This document shows positions 43,055 to 52,663 of a stretch of DNA of 64,000 nucleotides, piece by piece (positions within the stretch are counted from its first letter, which is position 1; every line of letters begins with the position of its first letter). Origin of the DNA: Alphaproteobacteria bacterium (GTDB lineage Bacteria > Pseudomonadota > Alphaproteobacteria > Caulobacterales > Parvularculaceae). Location of the stretch: contig WGLS01000019.1 in the NCBI GenBank assembly GCA_016125455.1, positions 40,369-104,368 on the forward strand. The letters run 5' to 3'. Both the position numbers and the translations under genes were made by a program. The notes below the pieces were generated by a model. That model worked only from the letters and a program-made list of their open reading frames with translations. It was not told the DNA's origin and ran no database searches.

Positions 43055-45703
43055 TCATTCAACGAGCGTCCGCAGGGTGAACCGGAATCCGAAGGAATCA
43101 TTGCTTTGCAGCGACCGGTCGCGCGTCCGGTCGCGGGTGTAGAATACCTGGAACAGCGCGCAGTCGTCCTGGTAGGTCAGTCCGACCGTCTCCTGGATCA
43201 GCGTGTCGGTAACGAGGTTCTGACGGAAGCTGTAGTTCGCCCGCAAGTCATCGGTGATGCGGAAGACGACGGACGGCGTAAGCTCCTCGCGACGCGCAAG
43301 GCCGACCCGGTTGTCGGAATCGTCGAGGCGCGTATAGGTCGTCGTCGACCGGAACCGCCAGAAATTCAGGTAGGCGAGGGCGTCAATTCGCGTCAGCTCG
43401 CCGAAATCCTTGTCCAGCCGGAAGCGGCTCTGGGCCCCGATTATGTTCTTGTAGCGGATGTTCAGGGAGCCGACGATATCGGACCGTTCTTCCCCTATGC
43501 CGTTCGGGAAACTTGGCGCGCCGCCGGGGACGCGCTCCGGCGTGAAGGCCTGGGACTGCTGCAGGCGGAACTGCTGGCCGAGTTCCCCGGACACCTCCAG
43601 CCCGAGCGTCGTCGTCGCGGTCGTCGAAACGCCGATATTGATCCGCTGGCCATCCTCGAACGCGTCAAAGCCGTTCAACTTGTTCGCCTGGAAGAGGCTT
43701 GCAAAGTCAAACTCGATGCTGCGGCTGTCTTCATTGACGATCCGCGCGTCATTGAGGCCGGAGAGGCTCGCGACCGCCTGCACGCGCGGCTCAATCAGGA
43801 CGCTGAAATTTTCGCCGTGCCGCACCAGCGGATATGACCACTCGACCCCGACAGTCGGCGCAAATCGCGTCAGGACGTCAGACGTGACGCCCGGCGCAAA
43901 CGCGGCGAGCGGCGCGCCGTTCGTCGCCTCCGTGCCGCCGTCAATGTCGTCGTAGACAAAGACGTCGCCCCGCGCTTCGGCGAACGCGCGGAAACGATGG
44001 CCGCCCCTCGTGACTTCCTCACGCTCCCAGCCGACGGCCGCCGTCAGCCGACGGCTGTCGAGCCCGTCATTGCGGTTGAGCGCGGTGAAGTTCGCCTGCA
44101 CATAGGTCTCCCCGCCCGCCACCTGCCAGCCGCGGCCCTCATAGTCGATCCGCGGCAGAACGTAGGGCGACAGGGAGTCGAAGCCCGCGCGCCGGTTCGT
44201 CAGGTCCTGAAACACGAGGCCGTCGACCCGCAGCGAATGCCGGTCGCCGTTGTAGTCCACATAGGCGCTGCTCGTCAGACGGTTCGTCTGCGTCGTATCG
44301 AGATCCTTGCGCAGGTCGCCGCGGCGAAGGATGTTGTAGCGGCGCAGGTAAAGGTCGTCGGAGGCGCGTTCGACGTCATAGCCGACGCGAAGGTTCGGCC
44401 CGAATTCCCTGACGCCCTTCGCGAAGACATGCCACCGGATCGGCGGGGCTCTGGGGTCGTCCTCTTCATTGTTGAAGTCGATGAGGCCGCCGCTGAGGAC
44501 ATTATAGGCGCTGTCGTCCCGTCGGCGGTACTCGGCCTGCCACAGGATGCCGTCCTTTGTGGTGTACTTCGGAAAAAACGTGGCGTCCTGGGTGTTCGAA
44601 ATGGCGAGGTAGTAGGGGACCTCCAGATTGAAACCGACCCGGGTGTCGGCGCCGATGCGCGGCGACAGGAACCCAGACTGGCGCTCAACCGAAGGGTCCG
44701 GCCCCTGCAGGAATGGCGAATAAAGGATCGGCACGCCCTTCAATTCAAGAAAGGCGTTGTGAAAGCGCACGACCTGGCGCTCCTCGTCGCGGACGACCTT
44801 CAGCGCCTTGACGCGCCAGGTCGGCGTCTTGCCGTCGCCTTCCTCGGTGCAGACGCTGCAGGCGGTGTAGACGGCCTTGCGGAAGCGCGTGCGCGCGCCC
44901 TGCTCGCGCACGGCGGTGTCGGCCGCGACCCGGGCGTTCTCGGCCATCAGGGCGCTGAAATTATTGGCGACCCCATCGCGCAGGTCGCCGGTCAGCCGCA
45001 CCCGCCCGGCGAACGCCGTCTCGCGATTTTCATCCGTAATCGACACATTGCCTTCGGCGAAGACGATGTCCTTCGCCGGGTCATAGATCAGCCGGTCCGC
45101 GCGCAAGAAGCGGTTCCCGAAATAGGCGCGCACGTCGCCCTCGGCGACGATGGGACCATCCTCCGCGTCGCGCGTGACGGTGTCCGCTTCGAACAGGACG
45201 GTTTCTTCAGACGCCGCCGCCGCCGCCGCTGCGGGATCGGCGGCCTGCGCGTCAATAAGCCCTGGCGCGCGTTCCGGGGCGAGCGCTGAGGCATCCGGCG
45301 TCAGGCGGTCGAATGCCGCGGGGTCCGCCGCCGGGGGCGTGGGCGCTTCGGCGCCAATCGACAAAGGCGCGGCGGCTTCAGGCGCAGGCTGATCGGCGAG
45401 CGCCGCGAGCCGGTAGCTTGGCGCTGCCGACGGATTGCCCGGGGCCGACGCGCTGCTCGACGCGGCGCCGCGAAAGGAGACGGTCGGCGGCTCGAAAACA
45501 GGGTCCGCCCTCAGCGCCGGCGCAGCGCGATGGCCTTGCTGCGGCGCGGCAAACCTCGCTGGCTCGTTGAAACTCGTTGGCGCATCGAACCGGTCGTCGC
45601 CCGCGACCCCCTGGGCCCAGGCGCATTCAATCGCCAGGGGCGCCGCCGCGACCACTGCCAACCGACGGCGCGCGCGCGCGATATCCGGGGACCTGCGGGT
45701 CAT
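43055..45703 (-). CDS. lptD: LPS-assembly protein LptD
   Basis: LptD is the outer-membrane translocon that inserts LPS. The 882 residues comprise a signal region, an Ala/Pro-rich low-complexity segment (about 40-160), an OstA/LptA-like N-domain (LFEADTVTRDAEDGPIVAEGDVRAYF), then the barrel domain. YTACSVCTEEGDGKTPTWRVKALKVV has the paired cysteines expected to form disulfides with the C-terminal region. RFHNAFLELKGVPILYSPFLQGPDPSVERQSGFL is a strong family block. The low-complexity linker is longer than usual. The gene lies 173 bases downstream of lptG and 240 bases upstream of surA. Confidence 0.93.
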   Translation of the reverse strand: MTRRSPDIARARRRLAVVAAAPLAIECAWAQGVAGDDRFDAPTSFNEPARFAAPQQGHRAAPALRADPVFEPPTVSFRGAASSSASAPGNPSAAPSYRLAALADQPAPEAAAPLSIGAEAPTPPAADPAAFDRLTPDASALAPERAPGLIDAQAADPAAAAAAASEETVLFEADTVTRDAEDGPIVAEGDVRAYFGNRFLRADRLIYDPAKDIVFAEGNVSITDENRETAFAGRVRLTGDLRDGVANNFSALMAENARVAADTAVREQGARTRFRKAVYTACSVCTEEGDGKTPTWRVKALKVVRDEERQVVRFHNAFLELKGVPILYSPFLQGPDPSVERQSGFLSPRIGADTRVGFNLEVPYYLAISNTQDATFFPKYTTKDGILWQAEYRRRDDSAYNVLSGGLIDFNNEEDDPRAPPIRWHVFAKGVREFGPNLRVGYDVERASDDLYLRRYNILRRGDLRKDLDTTQTNRLTSSAYVDYNGDRHSLRVDGLVFQDLTNRRAGFDSLSPYVLPRIDYEGRGWQVAGGETYVQANFTALNRNDGLDSRRLTAAVGWEREEVTRGGHRFRAFAEARGDVFVYDDIDGGTEATNGAPLAAFAPGVTSDVLTRFAPTVGVEWSYPLVRHGENFSVLIEPRVQAVASLSGLNDARIVNEDSRSIEFDFASLFQANKLNGFDAFEDGQRINIGVSTTATTTLGLEVSGELGQQFRLQQSQAFTPERVPGGAPSFPNGIGEERSDIVGSLNIRYKNIIGAQSRFRLDKDFGELTRIDALAYLNFWRFRSTTTYTRLDDSDNRVGLARREELTPSVVFRITDDLRANYSFRQNLVTDTLIQETVGLTYQDDCALFQVFYTRDRTRDRSLQSNDSFGFRFTLRTLVE

Positions 45704-45875
45704 TGGGGGTTGGGAAACCTCGGCGAACTGGAGCTCCGCCGTACGCTATTGCTGCGCGTCAGCGCAACCGTCCAGTGTCCGCGCGGGCTCGCCCGCCACC
45801 CGGCCGGCATGGTCGCCGGCAAAGCTTCCCGGTGCGTCTCCGGAAGGGCGTCGTGCAGGGCAAACCGGGGCGCCA

Positions 45876-46970
45876 TCAGCCTTCCTCAACGTGCAGCAGG
45901 CCGGTCATGGCGACGACGGCGCCGAGCGCCGCCGGCGCCCACGCGGCAAGCGCCGCAGGCGCGGCGCCGGATTCGCCGAGGGCGCCGGCGATTTCCGTCA
46001 CGAAATAAAGGGCGAAGCCGACGACGACGCCCGCGATCACCATCTGGAACGCGCCGCCCGACCGCGCTGGCCTGAGCGAGAACATGGCGGCGATCATCAC
46101 CATCGCCATCAGCTTGACCGGCGTCGACAGAAGGTCATGGAACCGCATGTCGTATCGCACCCTGGGCAGGCCGGCGGCCTCCGCGACGTCGGCGAACCGA
46201 GGCAGGTCCCACACCGCGATGGTCTCCGGCACTGGCGTGCCGGCGCGCAGGTCGTCGATTCTAAGATTGGTCGGCACCACGTAGCTCGGCGTCTTGCGCG
46301 GCAGCTTGGCGGAAGGCGTCTTCAGCGCAGCTTCCTCAAGCCGCAACAGGCGATCGTCGAGGGTGGCGACAGGCGCGTCGATGCGTTCGAGAAACACCGA
46401 CTCCGGGGTCAGCCGCCACACCGTGACGCCGCGCAGCGTCGCCGTTTCATCCTCAAGCTGATCGGCGTTGACGATCAGGATTGCATCCCCGTCGCGCTGG
46501 CGCAGCCAGATGCCGTCGCCGAACACCCGCACAAGGCTCGTCTGCTTGCCGCTCTGCTGGTTCATCATGAACTCGCTCGCCGCCGTCATGCGGCTCGCCA
46601 TCGGGTCAACGACAGCGATCATGCAGGCGCCCGCGGCCCCGGCGAACAGCACTGGCGGGCCGATCAGGCGCCAGATCGACAGGCCAGCCGAGCGCATGAC
46701 GGCGAGTTCCGACTTCCTGTTGAGCTGGGAAAACATCCAGAAGCCGCCGAACAGGAAAATGAAAGGGGTCAGAAGCTGGCTCAGTCCCGGCGTCCGAAGC
46801 GCGGTCAACTGGACGGCAAAACCGAAGCTGCCGTCGGCGTACTTCTCCGCGAACCTCAGGTTTTCCATGAAGTCGGCCACGAAGATCAGCGCCGACAGGG
46901 CGAAGAACAGCGCGGTCATCGTCAGCGCGGCGCGAAAGATGAGGTACTTGAACAGCGTCCAGGGCGGCAT
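45876..46970 (-). CDS. lptG: LPS export permease LptG
   Basis: LptG pairs with LptF and the ATPase LptB2 to extract LPS from the inner membrane. The 364 residues open MPPWTLFKYLIFRAALTMTALFFALSALIFVADFMEN and include LTPFIFLFGGFWMFSQLNRKSELAVMRSAGLSIWRLI, the YjgP/YjgQ signature, with six predicted membrane helices around a periplasmic jellyroll. ATG 46970 lies three bases after the lptF stop. LptB is not in the window. Confidence 0.94.
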   Translation of the reverse strand: MPPWTLFKYLIFRAALTMTALFFALSALIFVADFMENLRFAEKYADGSFGFAVQLTALRTPGLSQLLTPFIFLFGGFWMFSQLNRKSELAVMRSAGLSIWRLIGPPVLFAGAAGACMIAVVDPMASRMTAASEFMMNQQSGKQTSLVRVFGDGIWLRQRDGDAILIVNADQLEDETATLRGVTVWRLTPESVFLERIDAPVATLDDRLLRLEEAALKTPSAKLPRKTPSYVVPTNLRIDDLRAGTPVPETIAVWDLPRFADVAEAAGLPRVRYDMRFHDLLSTPVKLMAMVMIAAMFSLRPARSGGAFQMVIAGVVVGFALYFVTEIAGALGESGAAPAALAAWAPAALGAVVAMTGLLHVEEG

Positions 46971-46973
46971 GGC

Positions 46974-48137
46974 TCAGGCTCCGCTCACGGCGAAACGCTT
47001 GCGCCGCCGGCGCCGGCGCGTCTGTCGGCGCAGCCGAGCGATGGCCCGTTCCCCGCGGAACCCGTCCGACAGAAGCGCGAACAGGATGAAGGTCGGGACG
47101 ATCGGCAAGGCGTAGAGCGTCCAGACCAGCGCGACGTTCTCGCCGGCGGCGCTCTGCGCGACGAACGCGGCGATCCTGAGGCCGGAGGCCGCGCCGACGG
47201 CGACCGCGATGCGCGTCAGGTAGCCGCGCCGGCTGTAGGGCCCGCCAAGCAGCGCATAAGCGGCCAGCAGCACATAGGCGATCGGATAGAACGGCGAGGC
47301 GAGGCGCGCATGCCCTTCGGCGATCAGCCGTCCGGCATTGCGCCGGTCCCATTCATTCGTCATGTCCGGATTGAACAGTTCGTGCGGGTACCTTTCGGTG
47401 ACTTCGAGTTGCACGCCGTTCCGCTGGGGCGCGAGGGACTCAACGTTCACCGCGGTCTGTTCGAAGACCACGATATCCGCCGCGCCGGTCTTTCGGTCGT
47501 ACGACTGTATGTTGCCGTCTGACAGAAACAGGTACGGACCGTCCTCGGTGTCGCGCAGAAGGCCGTAGCGGGCCATGTAGGTTTCTTCGTCGTCCGGGTC
47601 GCGATAATCGTTGACGATCAGGCCGCGAAACGCGCCGTTCGGCAGGGACTGTTCGACATAGACCGTAAAGCCGTCGCCGAATTTCGTGAACTCGCCGGCC
47701 CTGAGCGCCATCGCGGCGAGGTCGGCGCGGATCTCCGCCACCTGCCGCTTCAATTCGCGATAGCTGCGCGGCATAAGGTCGACATTGATCCACAGCGTTG
47801 CGAGCGCCGCGGCGAATGCGACAATCACCACCGGCGAGACAATCCGCAGCTTGCTGTAGCCGGCGGCGAACATCACCGAAATCTCGCTGTCGGCGTGCAG
47901 GCGCTGCAGGGTGTACAGCGTCGCGCCGAACACCGCGAACGGCAGGACAATGACGAGCAGGCTCGGGATAATCAGCAGCGTCAGCCAGATGAACGCCGCA
48001 ATGCCTTCGCCGTGTTCGATGACGAGTTCCAGCCGCTGCAAGGTCTGGGTCAGCCACACCACAAGCGTGATGACGATCGTGCCGAATATCAGCGGCGTGA
48101 TCATCTGGCGGAGGATATATCGGTCGATGCGGTTCAA
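46974..48137 (-). CDS. lptF: LPS export permease LptF
   Basis: This is the partner of LptG in the LptB2FG transporter. The 387 residues open MNRIDRYILRQMITPLIFGTIVITLVVWLTQTLQRLELVIE. They contain LPFAVFGATLYTLQRLHADSEISVMFAAGYSKLRIV, and the C-terminal FYPIAYVLLAAYALLGGPYSRRGYL helices. The C terminus is unusually Arg-rich (RLRRQTRRRRRRKRFAV), an inside-positive tail. It is first in the lptFG-lptD block, divergent from pepA across about 250 bases. Confidence 0.94.
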   Translation of the reverse strand: MNRIDRYILRQMITPLIFGTIVITLVVWLTQTLQRLELVIEHGEGIAAFIWLTLLIIPSLLVIVLPFAVFGATLYTLQRLHADSEISVMFAAGYSKLRIVSPVVIVAFAAALATLWINVDLMPRSYRELKRQVAEIRADLAAMALRAGEFTKFGDGFTVYVEQSLPNGAFRGLIVNDYRDPDDEETYMARYGLLRDTEDGPYLFLSDGNIQSYDRKTGAADIVVFEQTAVNVESLAPQRNGVQLEVTERYPHELFNPDMTNEWDRRNAGRLIAEGHARLASPFYPIAYVLLAAYALLGGPYSRRGYLTRIAVAVGAASGLRIAAFVAQSAAGENVALVWTLYALPIVPTFILFALLSDGFRGERAIARLRRQTRRRRRRKRFAVSGA

Positions 48138-48384
48138 TGGTTCCCAGCGCGGATGGTCGTCGACGGGCGACGCGGCGCATGGCGACTCGCCGGCCCCGGT
48201 TTGATCTAACGCGTTTCGGCGCGGGGGTCGACGTCGACGCCCGGCGCCGGAACTTCACCGCGGGCCTGCGTTGCCATCGGGCGGCGACCTCGCGTACGAG
48301 GCGGCGGAGGCCGGCGGCGAAAGGCGTATGTGCGCCATTCATGCGCCGCCGCGAGCGAGAAATGACGGCAAGGGAGCGACGGGC

Positions 48385-49875
48385 ATGAAGGTTACGTTTT
48401 CAAAAGCGGCGTTGCCGACGACGGGCGCCATTGCGATTCCCTGCCTCTCGGGCCGCAAGGCGAGCGACCCCTTCGCGGCCGTCGACGAAGCCTCGGGCGG
48501 CGCCCTTGGCAAGGCGGCGAAGGCGGCGGGTTTTGACGGCAAGCCGGGGCAGCTCCTGGACCTCGCCGGCCTCAACGGCTTCGAGGGACGCCGCGTCATC
48601 CTGATCGGCGTCGGCGACGGCGAGAAGTTCTCCGCGCTCGATGCCGAAGCCTTTGGCGGCAGGGCGATGGCCGCGATCCTCAGGACGCGGGAGAAGGCGC
48701 TGACGTTCGCGCTCCTTGGGGTCGCGCTGGGGGATCTTTCCGCGGCCGATCTCGCCGCCCGCGTCGCGCTCGGCGCGCGCCTGCGCCGCTACCGCTTCGA
48801 CAAGTACCGCACGACGCTGGAGAAAGACCAGATCCCGCAGCTCGCCAAGGTGACGGTCAACACCGACGCGGCGAGCGCGAAGGACGTCTACGCCGAACTA
48901 GAAAAGATCGCCGACGGCGTCGACCTCACCCGCGATCTCGTCTCGGAGCCGGCGAACGTTCTGTACCCTGAGAGCTTCGCCCAGCGCTGCCGCGAACTGG
49001 AAAGCCTCGGCGTGCGGGTCAAGGTGCTCGGCGAGAAGGAGATGGAGAAACTCGGCATGGGCTCGCTGCTCGGCGTCGGGCAGGGCTCCGTACGGGAATC
49101 AAAACTTGTCGCCATGGAATGGCTCGGCGGCGCGAAAGGCGAAAAGCCCGTCGCCTTCGTCGGCAAGGGCGTCACCTTCGACACCGGCGGCATCTCGCTG
49201 AAGCCCGGCCCCGGCATGGAGGACATGAAGTGGGACATGGGCGGCGCCGGCGCGGTGACGGGCGCGATCGCCGCGCTCGCCGGCCGCAAGGCGAAGGCGA
49301 ACGTCGTCGGCGTCATCGGCCTCGTGGAAAACATGCCCGACGGCAACGCCCAGCGGCCGGGCGACGTCGTCAAGGCGATGTCCGGCAAGACGATCGAGAT
49401 CCTGAACACCGACGCCGAAGGGCGCCTCGTCCTCGCCGACGCGATCTGGTGGACGCAGGAGACCTATCAACCGAAGGCGGTGATCGACCTCGCGACGCTG
49501 ACCGGCGCGATCCTCATCGCGCTGGCGTATGAGTTCGCCGGCCTCTTCACGGCCGATGACGACCTCGCCGCGAAAATCAACGCGGCGGGCGCAGCGACCG
49601 GCGACAAGGTCTGGCGCATGCCGCTGACGAAGGCGCACTATGACATGATCAAGTCCGACATCGCCGACATGAAGAACATTGGCGGGCGCGAGGGCGGCTC
49701 ATCCACCGCGGCGGCGTTCATCGGCAATTTCATCAAGGAAGGCGTTCCGTGGGCGCACCTCGACATCGCCGGCATGGCCTGGGCGAAGAAGGACGAGCCG
49801 ACCTGCCCCAAGGGCGGGTCCGGCTATGGCGTGCGCCTCCTCGATGAGTTCGTCCGCGCGAATTACGAGGGGTAG
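48385..49875 (+). CDS. pepA: Leucyl (cytosol) aminopeptidase
   Basis: This M17 metallo-exopeptidase releases N-terminal residues. The 496 residues have an N-terminal macro-like domain and the catalytic domain with VGKGVTFDTGGISLKPGPGMEDMKWDM, VIGLVENMPDGNAQRPGDVV and the signature NTDAEGRLVLADA. AHLDIAGMAW near the C terminus is also typical. ATG 48385 has GGGAG upstream. The usual alphaproteobacterial order places pepA next to lptF and upstream of holC; here holC is 11 kb downstream, with other genes in between. Confidence 0.95.
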   Translation: MKVTFSKAALPTTGAIAIPCLSGRKASDPFAAVDEASGGALGKAAKAAGFDGKPGQLLDLAGLNGFEGRRVILIGVGDGEKFSALDAEAFGGRAMAAILRTREKALTFALLGVALGDLSAADLAARVALGARLRRYRFDKYRTTLEKDQIPQLAKVTVNTDAASAKDVYAELEKIADGVDLTRDLVSEPANVLYPESFAQRCRELESLGVRVKVLGEKEMEKLGMGSLLGVGQGSVRESKLVAMEWLGGAKGEKPVAFVGKGVTFDTGGISLKPGPGMEDMKWDMGGAGAVTGAIAALAGRKAKANVVGVIGLVENMPDGNAQRPGDVVKAMSGKTIEILNTDAEGRLVLADAIWWTQETYQPKAVIDLATLTGAILIALAYEFAGLFTADDDLAAKINAAGAATGDKVWRMPLTKAHYDMIKSDIADMKNIGGREGGSSTAAAFIGNFIKEGVPWAHLDIAGMAWAKKDEPTCPKGGSGYGVRLLDEFVRANYEG

Positions 49876-49893
49876 GGAGGGTTCGTCCACCAT

Positions 49894-50037
49894 CCGTCAT
49901 CCTGAACAAGCGCCGCAACGCGCGCTCCCACCGTCATCCTGAACAAGCGCCCTCAGGCGCGCAGATTCAGGATCCATTCCGACGTCACGGCTGTGCGCCG
50001 GCGCCAGTCTGGATCCTGACCTTCGTCAGGATGACGG
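49894..50037. repeat. Intergenic CCGTCATCCTGA repeat cluster
   Basis: Two direct copies of CGTCATCCTGAACAAGCGC lie at 49895-49913 and 49932-49950. An inverted TCAGGATGACGG ends the cluster at 50026-50037. The last 31 bases (50007-50037) are, on the other strand, 29/31 identical to 57357-57387. The cluster lies between the convergent pepA and hydrolase-FGE genes. Confidence 0.8.
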
Positions 50038-50083
50038 CCGCGGGGCAGGATGAGCTCCGTTCCCGCTCCGCCGCGCGGTGCGT

Positions 50084-52552
50084 TCACTCCGCCGGCTCAA
50101 GCGACCTGGCGACACGGAAGCCTTTTCCACCGTCCCGGACCTTCGGGCCGCTCCTGCCGCGAAAGGCGGAGCGGAGGTCCTGCAGTCCGCGGAGCCAAGA
50201 GCCGCCGCGGGTCAGCCGGAAACACTCCGTATCCGATGTATCGCTTGAGTTGACCGGAGGCGGGCCGGGATTGCGGCGATAACAATCTTCGACCCATTCA
50301 GAGACATTGCCATGCATGTCATGGAGGCCAAATGGGTTAGCGGGGTAAGCGCCGACAGGCGCCGTGCGGCCAACGATAAAACCGAAATTGGCGTAATCAG
50401 GGCGCGCTTGGCGGCCCCACCAGTAAGCCGTCGTTGTGCCCGCCCGGGCCGCATATTCCCACTCATGCTCCCATAAGAGGCGGTAGGGCGATCCCTCGAC
50501 CTTTGAATTTAGCCAGGCGACATAGTCCTGGGCGTCGTTCCATGAAACAAGGGTGGCCGGGTGACGGCCACGATCCTCGTCTTGGTAGCTTGGCGTATGC
50601 GAAGCCCGCTCGCAGCCGCCGTTTGCGACGCATGCCTCCCATTCCGCGACGGTGACTTCGTACTTGCCGACGGCGAAGGGCGCGACCGTCAACCGTCGCA
50701 TCGGCCCTTCGTTGGGGAAGCGCCCCGGTTCGTCGGTCGGGGAGCCCATCGAATAGGTCCCGCCTGGCAGAACCACCAGTTCGGGGCAGCCCTCGCAATC
50801 CCGTCCTTTCGCGATCACCTGACCGTTGAGATACGGCGCCGGGGGTAGAATGAGACGGCGCTCCTCCGCCAGGTGATCATTGTTCGCGATGGGAACGGCG
50901 CGCAGCGCCAGGAATGCGACAGCGCCCATGAGCGCGATCAGACTCGCCGCGAGGCCTGTAAGCCCCAGCGCCCACCCCCGCAAAACCCGAGCGACGCCAG
51001 AGAGCCAGCTTTCGCCTTCATGGCGTTTTAGCGGCGCAATGAGGTCGGTCGATGCGCCGTCGGCCTCCAGCCGCTCTTTGACTTGATCCGCAATGACATC
51101 GGCGATCTCCCGGTGATCGAAATAGGTCGTGTGGATCAGCGCCTCCCAGGTCATCGCGTCTTCGGCGATTTCCCGAACGACCTCGTTCTGGTCGGCGTCG
51201 ACGGCGAACACGCCGGATTCATATTTGCCGAAGAGGGCGAGGCGCGTCTCCATCGAGTCAGCGCGCAGGCGCTCAGCGAGTTCGCCGTCCAGGACGAGCG
51301 GTTTCGTGCCGAATCGGTGCGAACGCGAAGAGACGTTGCCCGGATTGTGGTCGCCGTCCCGGCCGAAGGCGATGCCCTTCATTGCGCCGCCGACCGCCCG
51401 GTTCAATGGTCCGCGGCCGAGCTGTTCAAGACCGATGAAGGCGAACGTGCGATAGAGGAGATAGACGGCGACGAAAATAACGGGCGAGCCGGCGACGCCG
51501 AACAGGATCATCTGCTGCGCGATCGCTTCCAACGGCGCAGGCCCGAATCCGTAGGGCGGAAATTCAGGCGTCTGATCGAGATAGCGTTCAAGGCCCCAGT
51601 CGGCCGCTAAGGCGATCAAGCCCAAAACGGGCAGCATAAAGACCGCCCGCACGCCCCAAAGGACCCCGCCGGTACGCGAGCCGCGCCAGAGCGAGCCGCG
51701 CGCGAAGGGCTCAATGGGGAGCGCCTCGACCCGTTGCAGGAACGAGATCGCTTCGTCGAGCGGATGCCAGATGGAGAAGAGGCCGGCCTTCGGACGGCGG
51801 CGGCCGGCGCGCCTGATCCGCATCAGGCCGCGCCAGGCGATTGGGACGATGAAGATGAGCGCGACCAGGCCCGCGACGCCGACGCCGGTCAGCCAAGTCG
51901 CAATAACACCTTTGATTGCTTCAGCTTCTTGAACGCTATTTACAAACGAGCCGCGATCCAACCGTTCAAGCAGCGATTTCGGCGCGGCGATCAGGACCGC
52001 AACAAGCGCTGTGCTGAACAACGCCATGGCGAAAAACGCCCTCGCGCCGACGCCTTCGGCCAACGACACGCCGGATCGGAAAAACGGCGTCCCGACGGTC
52101 GATATCGAACGGAGGCGAAAGCTGGCCCTTGTATCCAGAAGGTGTTGCGGCTCAAACATCAGGCGTTTCAGCCAGCCCCAGCGCGTTCGCGAAGCAGGCG
52201 CGCCGCCGTTCCACGCCATCATCGCTGCGGCCTCGTCGGCGACATTGCCGCCATGGCTGTGGCCGATGACGTGGAGGCTGTCGTACTCCTTGGCGAGTTG
52301 GCGCAGCTTCTTGGCGAGCGCTCGCGCAGCCTCTTCGCGCGCCGTCGCGCTGTTCGCGCCGGACCAGATCAGCGGATGGATATCGGCCGCAACGCCGCGC
52401 GCCGCCAGTTCTTCGATCAGCCAGCCAGAAAACTCAGATCCCCGCTGCCACCATTTCGCGCCGTCCGGCCCGGGCTGACTGTCGCCCGTCCCGTGCACCG
52501 TGATCACGCCTGCGCGTTCGGTCGCCTTCGGCTTCGCTTCTTCCGCTTGCAT
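50084..52552 (-). CDS. Alpha/beta-hydrolase, multi-pass membrane, FGE-like domain fusion protein
   Basis: This is an 822-residue three-part protein. Residues about 10-150 form a serine hydrolase region with GVITVHGTGDSQPG and the nucleophile elbow VIGHSHGGN (Ser99). About five hydrophobic helices follow (for example FFAMALFSTALVAVLIAA, VGVAGLVALIFIVPIAW, GLAASLIALMGAVAFLAL). The last 230 residues are an FGE-sulfatase-like domain: VVLPGGTYSMGSPTDE, HPATLVSWNDAQDYVAWL, EHEWEYAARAG, NPFGLHDMHGNVSEWVED, RLTRGGSWLR, GKGFRVARS. The two catalytic cysteines of true formylglycine-generating enzyme are absent from the RGGSW segment. ATG 52552 is chosen with GGGGGGAAAG upstream; ATG 52675 would overlap the divergent gene. 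The function is unassigned. Confidence 0.85.
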   Translation of the reverse strand: MQAEEAKPKATERAGVITVHGTGDSQPGPDGAKWWQRGSEFSGWLIEELAARGVAADIHPLIWSGANSATAREEAARALAKKLRQLAKEYDSLHVIGHSHGGNVADEAAAMMAWNGGAPASRTRWGWLKRLMFEPQHLLDTRASFRLRSISTVGTPFFRSGVSLAEGVGARAFFAMALFSTALVAVLIAAPKSLLERLDRGSFVNSVQEAEAIKGVIATWLTGVGVAGLVALIFIVPIAWRGLMRIRRAGRRRPKAGLFSIWHPLDEAISFLQRVEALPIEPFARGSLWRGSRTGGVLWGVRAVFMLPVLGLIALAADWGLERYLDQTPEFPPYGFGPAPLEAIAQQMILFGVAGSPVIFVAVYLLYRTFAFIGLEQLGRGPLNRAVGGAMKGIAFGRDGDHNPGNVSSRSHRFGTKPLVLDGELAERLRADSMETRLALFGKYESGVFAVDADQNEVVREIAEDAMTWEALIHTTYFDHREIADVIADQVKERLEADGASTDLIAPLKRHEGESWLSGVARVLRGWALGLTGLAASLIALMGAVAFLALRAVPIANNDHLAEERRLILPPAPYLNGQVIAKGRDCEGCPELVVLPGGTYSMGSPTDEPGRFPNEGPMRRLTVAPFAVGKYEVTVAEWEACVANGGCERASHTPSYQDEDRGRHPATLVSWNDAQDYVAWLNSKVEGSPYRLLWEHEWEYAARAGTTTAYWWGRQARPDYANFGFIVGRTAPVGAYPANPFGLHDMHGNVSEWVEDCYRRNPGPPPVNSSDTSDTECFRLTRGGSWLRGLQDLRSAFRGRSGPKVRDGGKGFRVARSLEPAE

Positions 52553-52663
52553 CGGCTTTCCCCCCGGATCGCCCCATTGCCTCGCCTCGCCATAAGACTG
52601 GCAAACCCCGCCGATCGCAAGGTTGCGTTGGCCGTCCTTCGCGCCGACTGCTATGGTCTTGTT

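Noticed and set aside
43997..45289. 430-codon plus-strand frame
   Set aside because: It is antisense to the lptD barrel region; no signal, domain or ribosome site.
45435..47522. 695-codon open frame on the plus strand
   Set aside because: It is antisense to lptD, lptG and lptF, which have full family motifs. Its own product is a His/Arg/Gly-rich string without domains, as expected from high-GC mirror frames.
50084..52552. Genuine formylglycine-generating enzyme
   Set aside because: The RGGSW segment lacks the two catalytic cysteines, no sulfatase is adjacent, and the domain is fused to a hydrolase and membrane helices.
51734..52663. Long N-terminal extension of the DUF1499 protein
   Set aside because: The in-frame extension is antisense to the fusion protein; a clear lipoprotein signal begins at 52664.
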